A stretch of 64,000 nt of DNA from Agarophyton chilense. Its lineage: Eukaryota > Rhodophyta > Florideophyceae > Gracilariales > Gracilariaceae. The stretch is from assembly GCA_030374765.1 (NCBI GenBank), contig JARGXX010000031.1, forward strand, positions 496,001 to 560,000, given 5' to 3'. Shown in pieces: positions 54,201 to 64,000 of this stretch. How positions within the stretch are numbered: position 1 is the stretch's first letter; each line of letters opens with the position of its first letter. Made by a program: the position numbers and the translations under genes. The notes below the pieces were generated by a model. It was not told where the DNA came from. It saw only the letters and a program-made list of their open reading frames with translations, and did not search any database.

Positions 54201-55726
54201 ATAGGATCGAAGAGGAGACTTTTCTGAAGACTGTCCGTCCCGTTCCTAGCAGTGACGTGCCGCACGGCGCAAATGTTATCAACAGTCACGTTTTATACAA
54301 GGTCAAACAGAACGATGACTCTACTCTCAAACTGAAGGCACGGATTGCACCACATGGAAATGAAGATGACTTGAAGAAAGTACTTACATCTGATTGTAGG
54401 ACATGTCCACCAACTGGTCTCCGCATTGTTGAGTCTATTGCATCTTTGTTTGGCTGGAAGCTTTACAAAGCAGACGTTAAAGCGGCTTTTTTGCAGACTG
54501 GCACTGCTAGTCGTGATTTGTATGTGAAGCCACCCAAGGAAAGTCGAATGAGGTCTACGCACCTTTGGCTATTACTAACTGCTGCGTATGGCTTAGTCAA
54601 TGCTAACGCAAAATGGCAAGTGCAGTCTGATAAGTGCTTCTTTGATCTCGGATTGACCCAATGCCAACAAGTTCCGCAACTGTTCTACAAGATTGAAGAC
54701 GGGAAGTTGGTGCTCATTGTAGCTAAGATTGTTGATGATATCAAAGCTGCTGGTATTGGGGAATTTGCTAAGCTCTTTGTTGAAAAATTTAATGAATCGT
54801 TCAAGCTTCGCACTGTTTCAAATGGACCCGGTCGACTGAGATTCTTCGGCATCAACACAGTCCAGGAGGCCGATCTTACCGTTTCAACCAATTCTGATGA
54901 CAAGCTAAACGCCTTAACCGAATACCCCTTATCTCGTACTCGTCGTAAGGGGTTTGACCAACCACTCAATGAAATTGAGAAGTCTTACTTTGCTTCTACC
55001 AATAGCTCACTGGGCTGGATAGGCACGGCTGCTTCCCCGTTCTGTTCTTTCTATGCGTCATATCTGCAGCAGAAATCACCTGAAAGCAGAGTTTGTCATC
55101 TGATAGAGCAACAAAATATTGCTCGCAAGCTCAAGAATCTTGGTACTAGGATCAACTACCCCCGCTCAATGGATAATGCGCAGTATGAGCTCTCAGTACT
55201 GGTCTTTGCTGATGCGTCCAAGAGAGATGAGAATGGTCAACTAGGTGTGCTTACCGGTCTCCTTGTTGGCGAGTTGGGAAACAACTCTATATACCACCCA
55301 ATATCTTGGATCTCTCACAAATCAAAGAGACCAGTGAAGAGTGTGCCTGCAGCAGAGATACTTGCCTCAGCTGAGGCTATTGATGAGGCCAAATGTATAG
55401 CGCATGCCTATTCTGAGGTGCTCAACGTAGATGTACATGTTCACCTGTCGTTGGACTCAAATGATTTGTTTACGTCCCTATCTACGCAACGGAACTCTGT
55501 AGATCGTTCAATTCGTGGAGATGTCGCGTCTATCAGATTTGAGTTTCAAGTCGGAAACGTTGATAAGATCACTCGGATCCCTGGCAAAATCAACCTGTCC
55601 GATGCGCTAACGAAAAAGGATAGCCCTTTAACTGATGCCTTACAGCTTACACTTTACAATGGTCGTCTCAACATTGCGTTTGAAGACATGGCCGAGACCA
55701 AGTCTACAAAAAAGAACTACGGCTGA
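51233..55726 (+). pseudogene. gag-pol coding region of copia element
   Basis: The ATG lies within the primer site. Parts: gag (about 51.2-52.0 kb, UBN2-like helical region then a zinc-knuckle-like CHTCNKVGHW), protease (about 52.25 kb), integrase (about 52.7-53.3 kb, HHCC zinc module and D, D, E core), a linker, reverse transcriptase (about 54.2-54.8 kb, KADVKAAFLQ) and RNase H (about 55.2-55.6 kb). Integrase before RT marks it as Ty1/copia. Copia elements are known in red algae (e.g. Porphyra). About one break is apparent. Confidence 0.9.
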
Positions 55727-55740
55727 AAGAGAGAAAGGAG

Positions 55741-56026
55741 TATTGATGATGTTTGACCATCACGGATATTCTGAGTCATAAGATTTGAATGGTTGTGACT
55801 TTGCCAGATTCATATCACGTGAATGGTTGCCATGGAGTTTGTATTTTATATGTTGTTTGTAATGTATGTACTTTTGTCTAACCTCATCTTTGAGGACTAT
55901 ATAAGTCTACTCTGTAGGTAGCTGCTTGTAAATTGAAGTCAGGATTTGCGCCTGAGTTACATTGACTTTCTGTGTTCAGCCTCAGTTCTTTGAAGTCTCT
56001 CCTGTGTGTCACACTAACCATTGTTA
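55741..56026 (+). repeat. 3' LTR of copia element
   Basis: 286 bp, preceded immediately by a polypurine tract (AAAGAGAGAAAGGAG). Confidence 0.93.
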
Positions 56027-56031
56027 GTATA

Positions 56032-56585
56032 CATCTGTTTTCCCTCATTAAGCACGCTTCTTTGTTTTACCGTCAATATGAGATATTGGCGAATTGTTCT
56101 TTTTGCGGCCCGAGCATTTATTCAGCTACACCTCCGAAGCGCGACAAAGTATGCTCACCATGTTGACGTTAGAGTTTAAGTTTTAGTCGACGTTGAAATG
56201 GAATTTAATCACAAGATTGAGTGGCCAGAATTAGAGACCAAAAATTCTGAGCCCTGTGTTGTATTGAGATCTCACCATCTTCGCTACAGTCTCGTATCAC
56301 CTGTACATCTTCATTACAGAAAACCAATTCGTGCTCGCAGCTTTGTGTCTTATAATCATCGAACACTTTATCGGAGGACTTCTGCGTCATCTAATGAGAT
56401 TGCACATGGTTTATGTCGCCCTATGTGGCGACCTTTGAATTTGGGATTGTTCAAAATAAAAAAAGAGCATCTTTGGGAGCTACAAGTAGTAATATTTGCA
56501 TTCGACAAAAGAGAGACATTAAAACTATGCAACTCATGCATCAAATGTTTCTTTGTGCCAACATTCGCACACGTGTAATATCTTT
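56032..56585. other. Gap between copia and DIRS-like elements
   Basis: AT-rich; a 126-codon plus frame (56198-56578) is unrecognised. Confidence 0.5.
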
Positions 56586-56779
56586 GTGTTGTGTAGACCG
56601 CAGGTTTATGCCCATGAAACGGACATGCACTGGATAGCAAGGCCGGCCACGTAGGTGGTGTGCGCGCTGCGTAAGATTGGATCAGAGATCCGGTGCAGCC
56701 TCTCCGCCGTCGCTTGACGCGGTATACAAGTTAGTCGTCAAGTGGCGCCGCGTGTGCTGCGCCTTTGTTATACCTGTTT
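56586..56779 (+). repeat. Left direct repeat of DIRS/PAT-like element
   Basis: Starts GTGTTGTGTAGACCGCAG; copy of 60633-60827. Confidence 0.88.
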
Positions 56780-56868
56780 CTTTCCGAAGAGAGTCCCCAG
56801 AATTCTTGTGGTAGGCACTTTTCTAGTACGGTCAAAAGAACTAGACCAACCGTTGATAGGTCAACGGA

Positions 56869-59800
56869 TTGTTACTCGCAATGTCTACATTGAATTTGAG
56901 TTGGAGGGTTGAAATGGCTAGCGAGATTCTCTCGAAAGCCAAGAATGTCGCCAAGGGGAATACAATTTCTGATGCTGGCATCGACCCGAAATGGATGCAA
57001 TCTTACGCAGTTATTGCCAGAAGATGTCGTGATGACAAGGATTCTGGCCTTAAAAGGTATCCATATGAGCAAAGTCCAAGTGTTGGAGCGTTCACCGGTG
57101 GTTTCTTCGAGCATCGAGAGTGTTCACTACGTAAGGGAATGGAAACACACAAGAGCATGCGCGCTGTGTTAGAGTATGAAGCAAACTATGTGAGCGCTGC
57201 CGGATATTGGATGGCATTCTCTCAAGCAGCCATCTCTTTGCGACAGGAGGACATTGACGAGAAGGAGTCTGATCGAGCCCTGTTGCTATACGCTTGAGCT
57301 ATCATCTCTGTTATGTACAGTCTTAGAGTGACTGGTCTCCGTTGTGAATTCTACAAGTTAGTTGCAAAAGACCCGGCCTACGCAAAACTTGTGATGCCTT
57401 GTCTAGAGCAACGGAATGATATTCCAGCTTCAGACGATCTTATTGAGCCCATGGAAAAACTCGGTACTCACATTTAGACGCAACTGATGAAGGCCGTCGC
57501 AACCCTCAATGCCAGCAACACAACTAAAAGAGCTGGAAGGGGTGGCGGCGCCACCGACAATTAGTCGACATAGACTCAAGGCGCCCGCTTTGGCGCGGAA
57601 CACAAAACCGTGTCGCGGCATGGCGCCGATTGGGTTGCTCAGAATACCTCTGCAGAGCAATTCAATTTGGAATATTCGATCGTCCCTCGATTCCGTTCGA
57701 GAAGGGGCAGGCATCGGAACTACCGGATATTCCCCAGACAGCAGAGGACAGGGCCTTTGCGGATGTGGATCTGATGAAAGGCTGTCGTTCTGGAGTGTAT
57801 AAGGAAAATCTCCAGACCACGCTGCCAGAGCGAAGGAACGGGGTGCCATCATCCCTTCAGCCTTCGTTGTGTGGCAAGAGGCGGAGAAATGCCGAAAAAG
57901 ACGCTTTGTAGTGAACCTTTCGAAGCAGTCCATGCATTGGAAGAAGGGATCAGTCCGGATGGAGTCTGTGTCGGCTTTTTCCCTGGAGATCCAAAAAGGA
58001 GATCACTTCCTTTCTATGGATATGTACCGTGGCTATCGCCATTTTCGTCTTGCACCGGAGATGTTAGACTGGTTTATATTTCGCTACAACGGCCGGTACT
58101 ATCAGTGCGTAGCTTTACCATTTGGATGGGGTCGATCCCCTTTGTGGTTCACGCAGCTCATGGCGCTCTTCGTCAAGATGTTTCGCAAGAAAGGATTTCG
58201 CGTCCTTGCGTATCTGGGCGACTTTCTCATAGCCCCGTCTCGGTACGGGTGAGTGTCTACCCAGAGACACTGTGAGGTTTCTGTGAAGCAATTAGAAGCC
58301 CTCCTTGCAAAATTAGGTCTTCGACGACATCCAAAGAAGGGTTCTTGGTGCGGAACACCTTGTAATTCGCATCGACACCGTATTGATGAGGTTCTTCATC
58401 GCTCCGAAAAAGATTGTCAAATTCCAAGACTTAGCCCGCAAGTTGCTCAAGCAGGTGAGGTTTGGGAAGCGTTGGGTCAGCAGGAAAAATCTGGCCCACT
58501 TCTGTGGCGTAGCAGTTTCCCTTTCGCTTGCCATGCCGTGGGCCCGCTTTTACACTCGATCGATGTATTGAAACATGTCCGCGGAAAGGCCACGCGATGG
58601 GCGAGGGCGGGTTCGCCTTTCTCACCAAAGTGTAAGAGACTTGAGAACGTGGAGAGAGCTCAGTGCTCAGGAGCTTTCCGGTCGGCCAACAGTCCCACCG
58701 CCTCCCACAGCTGCTGTTCATTCGGATGCGGCCGACGTTGGATATGGCGGCACCCTCAACTTCAGCCAATTGACAGCTGGAGTAGATGGACAGTGGCGCG
58801 CTCAAGGCATCTGGAGTTGGAAAGACCGCGCGCAAACCATCACTTATAGCGAATTGAAGGCAATCCTCATGCTACTTTGCGGGCCGCTTGGATCACAGAT
58901 TGTGAAGAAGGAGCATCGCAACTTGCTTTTGTATATCGACAAGCAAGCCGTCGTACGCATTACAAATTGGTTGGTATCTGCGAGTCGCCCAATCATGAGA
59001 GAGCTTCGACGGCTGAAGGTTGTCTTAGACAATTTGGGACTGCAGATCAAATCGAAATGGATACCCTCCGTCGCCAACAAGTTTGCCGACGCGCTTTCGC
59101 GACGCTTCTTCCGAGGAGACTTGCAGATCAGGAGGCGGCTAAGGCGTTCCGTCATGGCTGGAATGAGTGCCTCGCAGGACGCGTTTCCATACCGCCCGGT
59201 GGGAGAGAATCCACGGTTCGCACGCCGGCAAGCATACGCCGAGCTGTCATCAACATGGGACAAAGCTCAGGTTCGCCTACTGTGCCCGCCGATAGACCTG
59301 ATCACGGCAATGCTCCACAAGCTCGATCGGACGAAAGCCCCGGCCATCCTTCTCATTCCCGATCGGCCCCGCTAGCCATGGCACAGCACAGAACTGAGAA
59401 TGGCAAACAGGGTTGAGGAACTTCCCGGACGACCCGAGGATATGTGGGTCGGATATCGCAAAATGAACCCGAAGTGGCGGCTTCTAATGTTGGAGATCAA
59501 CCTAGAGTGATGGGAAGGTCTTCGCAACGATTGGTTATGGCAGATGCAGCCTTGGAGCGCATGGGGACGATCTGCCCCACACCAGGTATTCTGCGCTCTA
59601 CGGCTTTGCTAGCAAACTTTGCTTGGAGCGGACGAATCGCTTCGACTCGCAATTTGCAGTGGCGCGCATGGGTTGAATTCTGCACTTCCGAGCATAGACC
59701 CGTACTTCCAGCCACATAGTCTCATTTCATCGCATTTGTAGGATGGATGACCGCCGAACGTGAGGCAGGGCGCAGGTCGGTGAGCAGTTCCTCGCTTCCG

Positions 59801-60574
59801 CAGTATTTCAGTGCAGTTCAGCAGATGAAAGTGGTGCTCACAGGAGACGTCGTTCCGCAGTTTCCGTTCTTATATCACGTGATACGTGCTTATAAGCGGT
59901 GGGAAGAAGCAAACTACCCACGACCGGAGGTGCGTTGTGGAATTTCATCAACGGTCATCCAATCGATATGGGGTCTTGGCATGTCTACTTCTCAACCATC
60001 GGTACTTCAAGATGCTTCATTTGTGCTATTTTCTTATTGTCACAATGGATTGCAAGAGAGCTTGGTTACATCCCTGAAGGCAGGAAGCGTCGACCTTTTC
60101 CCTGACAGCATCACCGCCCGATTGTCTGTCGTGAAAGGTCAGACGGCAACCCAAGTTCCACTAGTGAGATACAATCGCTTGTCTTCGCAACATCCATCCC
60201 CAGTTGATCTTTGGAATCGGTGGTCGCACACTCGCGGAAGGCATGCATGCTTCTTCGCACTAGATGGAGAGCGAGACCCACTACCAGCTGGAGCACTCTC
60301 AGCAGCGCTACAGAGATGTTTGCAGTCACTACAAGTTACTGCCCCGCTGGGTGGCAAGTACAATTCGCATTCACTTCGGATCGGAGCGCACACGGAACAG
60401 GTGTTGTTAGGATTTCCGCTCGAGGTACGCCTATCACGCTTCGATTGGGGCAAACGTAGCGCAGAAATGGCGTCGACGTACTTCGACCGTACGATACAGC
60501 TATCGACCGCATCGTTCTGGGTGTTCGGGCACCCGTTTGGGAATGTTGCACCCGTTTCTCCCGCTGTTGTCTGA
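56869..60574 (+). pseudogene. Coding region of DIRS/PAT-like element (fossil)
   Basis: The gag-like frame (56869-57297) has no recognised motif. The RT part carries LSMDMYRGYRHFRL and LPFGWG. RNase H carries HSDAADVGYGG, a TYSELKAIL motif and IPSVANKFADALSRR. It is followed by the conserved DIRS stretch LLCPPIDLITAMLHKL. The recombinase (59747-60574) carries HSLRIGAHTE (His-x2-Arg) and a terminal tyrosine in ASTYFDRT. These mark tyrosine-recombinase retroelements. Broken in several places. Confidence 0.85.
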
Positions 60575-60632
60575 CGCGGCTGTCGCTGAGCTTCGGTGGC
60601 GGCACTATCGTGACGTTCGTATGGGTTGTTTC

Positions 60633-60827
60633 GTGTTGTGTAGACCGCAGATTTATGCCCATGAAACGGACATGCACTAGATAGCAAGGCCGACCACGTA
60701 GGTGGTGTGCGTGCTGCGTAAGATTGGATCAAAGATCCGGTGCAGCCTCGCCGCCGTCGCTTGACGCGGTATACAAGTTAGTCGGCAAGTGGCGCCGAGT
60801 GTGCTACGCCTTTGTCATGCCTCTTTC
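60633..60827 (+). repeat. Right direct repeat of DIRS/PAT-like element
   Basis: Copy of the left repeat. Short GGGTTGT-containing sequences lie on both sides (60623 and 60873) and may be the small B repeats of a split arrangement. Confidence 0.85.
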
Positions 60828-62408
60828 CCGCCCGCCCGCTCGTGGGTTGAACATGCCTCTTCTTTGACAGTGGGTTGTCGTTTCATGACACGCGGATAAA
60901 ATTACGTCTATCCAACGGATTTAGAAAGGGAAGCAAAAGAGTGCCGCGAAATACCCCGGACAGTGAGTGGGAGGTAATAAGGTACAAGTCCTGGTCGCCC
61001 AAGAAGCAGCACTCAGCTTCGGGGAGACCAATTCCATTCATCTACCATCAGTCGCAAGCAAGTGGACCCTAAGCGCAACCCGACAATGGGACAGTGAGCA
61101 TTTTTACGACCTAAGCCGATGGTCTGTGTGATGGCACGAGTTCGCGGGTTGCATTTATATGGGACGATTGTTAGTTGGGTCCGAGTTCGATTCTTGCAGG
61201 GTCGTAGAATATTCCATTTGTAGAACCGTCCTGTGACGTATTCCAGCATTCTGTAAAGAGGTGGCTAGGAGACAGGGCGTAGACCGCGTGTAAAGGAAAC
61301 GTTTCGCAGGGTAGCAGCATATAATGCGTGTGTTTACAGAACTATGACGAATGATGCAGTGTTTTTATTCTATTTATTCGAACGACGCTCCTACTCAGAA
61401 CTTAAAGAGGTCTATGTAAGAGACCTTCAATGTTCCATCCAGCGTTATAGTATCAAATTACGAAGACTGAACCCAAATACAACTACTTTCATGCGACTAC
61501 TTGGATATCTCAGACTACTCGAGTGCAGGCAGTGCTGTACTGTTAGTAAGGTGCCGTTTCTCTGCACCTTTTTCGTTTCTTCATTTTCTTTTTCTTGCGC
61601 GTTTTTGGGAGAATTGTCCAACTCTGCGACCCTTTTCACATCGATTGAGGCGTCCAAAGGCTTGAACAAGACAGAAGTAGCGTCTACCATAAGTGCAGAG
61701 CCTATCTAGGGAGAAGTTTCAGAGTAAACCGCGTGTGTCAGCCTTCAAGACCTGTAGAACACTCGGAATTCAGTGCTTTAGCGTTAATGATAAGTTAAAT
61801 GTTGGGAGAGTCTTAAAATTCCGAGCAACGTTTTGCACAAAAGACTAGCTTATGTATAGAGCGAAGAAAAATCTTAAGTTTGTAGTTCTTCTCTGAACGT
61901 CTCGTAAAGATTGTAAGAGCCTGTCTCTAAACTTGCAGATGTAGGCTAAGGTGAAGAACTCGCATGCGGTTTCGTTTTTTCTTCTATACATTTTCTTCGC
62001 TTCCTTTCGAATTGTTTATAGATTGTAACTTCTTTTACTACGTTTGTTCTTCAGACGCAATCTCCCTCTTCCAGTTTTTCACCTTGTTATTTTTTGTAGA
62101 ATCTGGATCTAATTCGGTTACTTCTGGTGGCTGGTTCCTCCTTTTTCTTTATATATCTTATTTTACCTTTGAGACACCTTCAACAAAGGTTGTTGAAACC
62201 CGCGTTCATCCGTATCAGAATAAAGTCCAGAATATGTCCTTAAAATTTTAAATACCTATAAATTCCATCGTTTATGTTATGTTGCCCAGATAATTCTGTA
62301 CTACAATAGTTGGTTCTGAAATAGGTATTCCAACTTTTTCAAGAAAGTACTAAACCCATACAGTGTTTTTATCAATTGTTATAATGCATAAAAGTATGCG
62401 TCAGATTG
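60828..62408. other. Gene-poor stretch
   Basis: AT-rich, T-rich near 62.0 kb. Nothing supportable; a tRNA-like piece near 61.1-61.2 kb was rejected. Confidence 0.5.
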
Positions 62409-64000
62409 CTAGAGTGACACAGATGGCTGCATCTTTGAGACCCATAATACTTTGGAGCCACCCGACTGAAAAACGAATTTTCTACGAGATCTGAAGGAGT
62501 CATTGTCTCTGCACCTACCTGCATCAGACCGTGAGAGAATGTCCGTGATATCGGTCTTAAAAATGGGAAGAACTATATTCAGTGAGTTCTTCCGATAACG
62601 AAGAATCCTGGTTAAGAGCTTTACAGTATGGTAGTCTGGGATAAGATGCATACCTCGATAGTGAATAAACGGCAGTGCTGATATTTGGCCTCGTTCGAGT
62701 AGAAAGAAAGAAAAGTTTTTCCATCGTTCCGCAGTACAAAATACCCTCCATTTTGAAATTCTCAACCTCAGATGTAATATTCGAAGGATCAAGCAGTTCA
62801 TCCGTCAGCTTAAGTAGAATGAAACAAGATTGAGTTTCTCCATGTGGCTATTCTCAAATATATTCAGCATTAAATCCTTCTGTCCAAACATAATATCATT
62901 GTTTGAATCGTAGGCTTCCACGTTAAGAAACATGTTACCGCCCCCTACGTCTTTCACTTGGTACTACTTCATTATCTAATAAGTCACCTCCAATACTGAT
63001 ACAGTGTCCCCATTTATGACGATATTGTCAACATAGGCAAGCAAAACAACATTTTTCCGTCGGAAACGCTTTGTTTATAAACAATCGCTACTTCCAATCG
63101 TTCTTAGACCAACTGTCTTTAAAAATGCCAAAAATCTGTGGTAGCTCAGTTTGGCAGCCTCAAAAAGTCCATAGACAGATTTGTGCAGCTTTTCAGTGTC
63201 GCTATTAGCCTCGGCGATTTCACCAATACGAGGAAGCCGGAAGTGTATATCGAAATATTTTGGTAATGGAGCATTGAAAAGGCCTCCTTTGTGAGAGGAA
63301 GACTCTGTCCTTCCACTTTTACTTCGATCTCGTCTTCGTCTAACTAAGTGCTAAATCTTTCCACTGAAATGTTTGACATCCTTAACATCAACATGCGTTC
63401 AATTATATTTTTTGGACATGCAGATAAACAAAGACATTCGAAAATTTTCAAATCCCGCTACTGGTGCATACCAATTTCTGGTTTCAACCGAGCTCAATTC
63501 TTGTAGATTGCTACGATCGACCATCTTGGCTTTAAAGAGTTTGTGAAATTTAATGTTCGTCTCTCTTCAGACGTAAAACTATTTCAGTGGGTAGTGTAAA
63601 AATTCGAAGGAGCGTGTATGGTGACACTGTACGACTTGCCATTTTTGAATATTTGGAACTCATTCATGATCTCTGCTTTCGAGATGGAGCACTCTCGAAA
63701 GGAATTTGCCACCCTGTAAGAAAGCTTTTCAAAGGTGCTCATAGTCTTGGGAACTGCATGGGTAGCTCTTGGTCGCAGATTGTAGCGATGTAAAAACATC
63801 TGCCTCAATTCGAGAGGGTCAGCAGCATTCTCGCTTTCATCGACGTACTTGGTTCCGACATAAGTTGAGGGATGCTCCGCATAGTGGGTTAGAGTGCTCA
63901 GTGCATCCTCAATTTCATCTTCGTCATTGCTTCCTTCCTCAGCGATTGAATGATCTTCAGATTCGTTTTCATGATCCTCGTGTGAGCCGCTATTTTCTGA
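62409..64000 (-). mobile_element. Ty1/copia fossil, runs off the right edge
   Basis: Scattered minus-strand matches to copia pol. From right to left these are an acidic linker with YNLRPR (about 63.6-64.0 kb), RT segments (about 63.0-63.5 kb, including VYGL-type and YVD-type motifs) and an RT-to-RNase H stretch (RPNISTAVYSLSRYAS, about 62.6-62.75 kb). It is heavily broken (many breaks) and old. It is not closely similar to the young copia at 50.9-56.0 kb. No LTR was found. Confidence 0.75.

Larger units (their letters stand above)
50939..56031 (+). mobile_element. Ty1/copia retrotransposon with target duplications
   Basis: A 5083-bp element flanked by a 5-bp target duplication GTATA (50939-50943 and 56027-56031). 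The two 286-bp LTRs differ at five places (1.7%), so it is young. Gene order gag-PR-IN-RT-RH is that of copia. It looks nearly whole, with about one break in coding. The LTR ends are TA...TA in place of TG...CA. Confidence 0.95.
56586..60827 (+). mobile_element. DIRS/PAT-like tyrosine-recombinase retroelement (fossil)
   Basis: A 4.2-kb element bounded by direct repeats of about 194 bp (56586-56779 and 60633-60827), about 95% identical by eye. Inside, in order: a gag-like frame (about 56.87-57.3 kb), a DIRS-type RT (about 57.8-58.3 kb), RNase H (about 58.6-59.2 kb) and a tyrosine recombinase (about 59.75-60.57 kb). There is no DDE integrase. It is broken in several places (about five to eight). 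The direct-repeat ends suggest the PAT/Ngaro split-repeat type in preference to the inverted-repeat DIRS1 type. Confidence 0.85.

Noticed and set aside
61107-61210. tRNA-like sequence with a GAGTTCGATTC arm, a GCCG...GGC D-arm-like pair and a weak acceptor pairing
   Set aside because: No anticodon stem can be formed and the T stem has a mismatch; likely chance or a dead relic.
1-64000. CRISPR arrays, prokaryotic operons, riboswitches
   Set aside because: No regularly spaced repeats of that kind, and all content is eukaryotic.

Overview
This is nuclear DNA from a eukaryote. Five kinds of retroelement or their remains, a Harbinger DNA transposon, an NDC80 kinetochore gene, a secreted hedgehog-type Hint protein and a subtilase of eukaryotic type are all present. 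The cellular genes read as single uninterrupted frames, and a compact GC-rich gene block sits between large repeat-rich tracts. That layout, together with Hog/Hint, copia, gypsy and DIRS-like elements, suits a florideophyte red alga such as Chondrus. This is an inference from layout and content only; another intron-poor alga or protist cannot be excluded.

Layout. (1) 1-9408: a decayed Ty3/gypsy chromovirus on the minus strand, with its 5' LTR at 8775-9408; its far end lies outside the window. (2) 10478-19895: a block of four cellular genes. These are a BTB protein (minus), NDC80 (minus), a secreted Hint protein (plus, divergent from NDC80) and a large protein with a thioredoxin-like head (plus). 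(3) 19896-21408: repeats and a gypsy integrase/chromodomain scrap. (4) 21409-33227: a nearly whole chromovirus on the plus strand, with paired LTRs, primer site, polypurine tract, gag, pol, a separate chromodomain frame and an antisense coding region. (5) 33228-35243: remains of a Harbinger transposon (transposase plus Myb/SANT partner), cut by the 3' LTR. (6) 35.4-49 kb: an AT-richer accessory region with a secreted protein, a membrane protein, a complete subtilase and two stand-alone proteins that carry only the subtilase's prodomain. A truncated duplicate of the subtilase and several dispersed repeats and hairpins are also here. (7) 50944-56026: a young Ty1/copia element with matching target duplications. 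(8) 56586-60827: a broken DIRS/PAT-like tyrosine-recombinase retroelement. (9) 62.4-64 kb: a minus-strand copia fossil running off the window.

Two observations stand out. First, four loci in region 6 share an I9-like prodomain with the exact spacing C-x3-C-x16-C-x18-C. In one it is fused to a subtilase; in two it ends the protein, which suggests secreted inhibitors or detached prodomains beside their protease. Second, the two diverged chromoviruses both carry a homologous coding region antisense to pol, between pol and the 3' LTR. Both also encode the chromodomain in its own short frame and share the same tRNA primer site.
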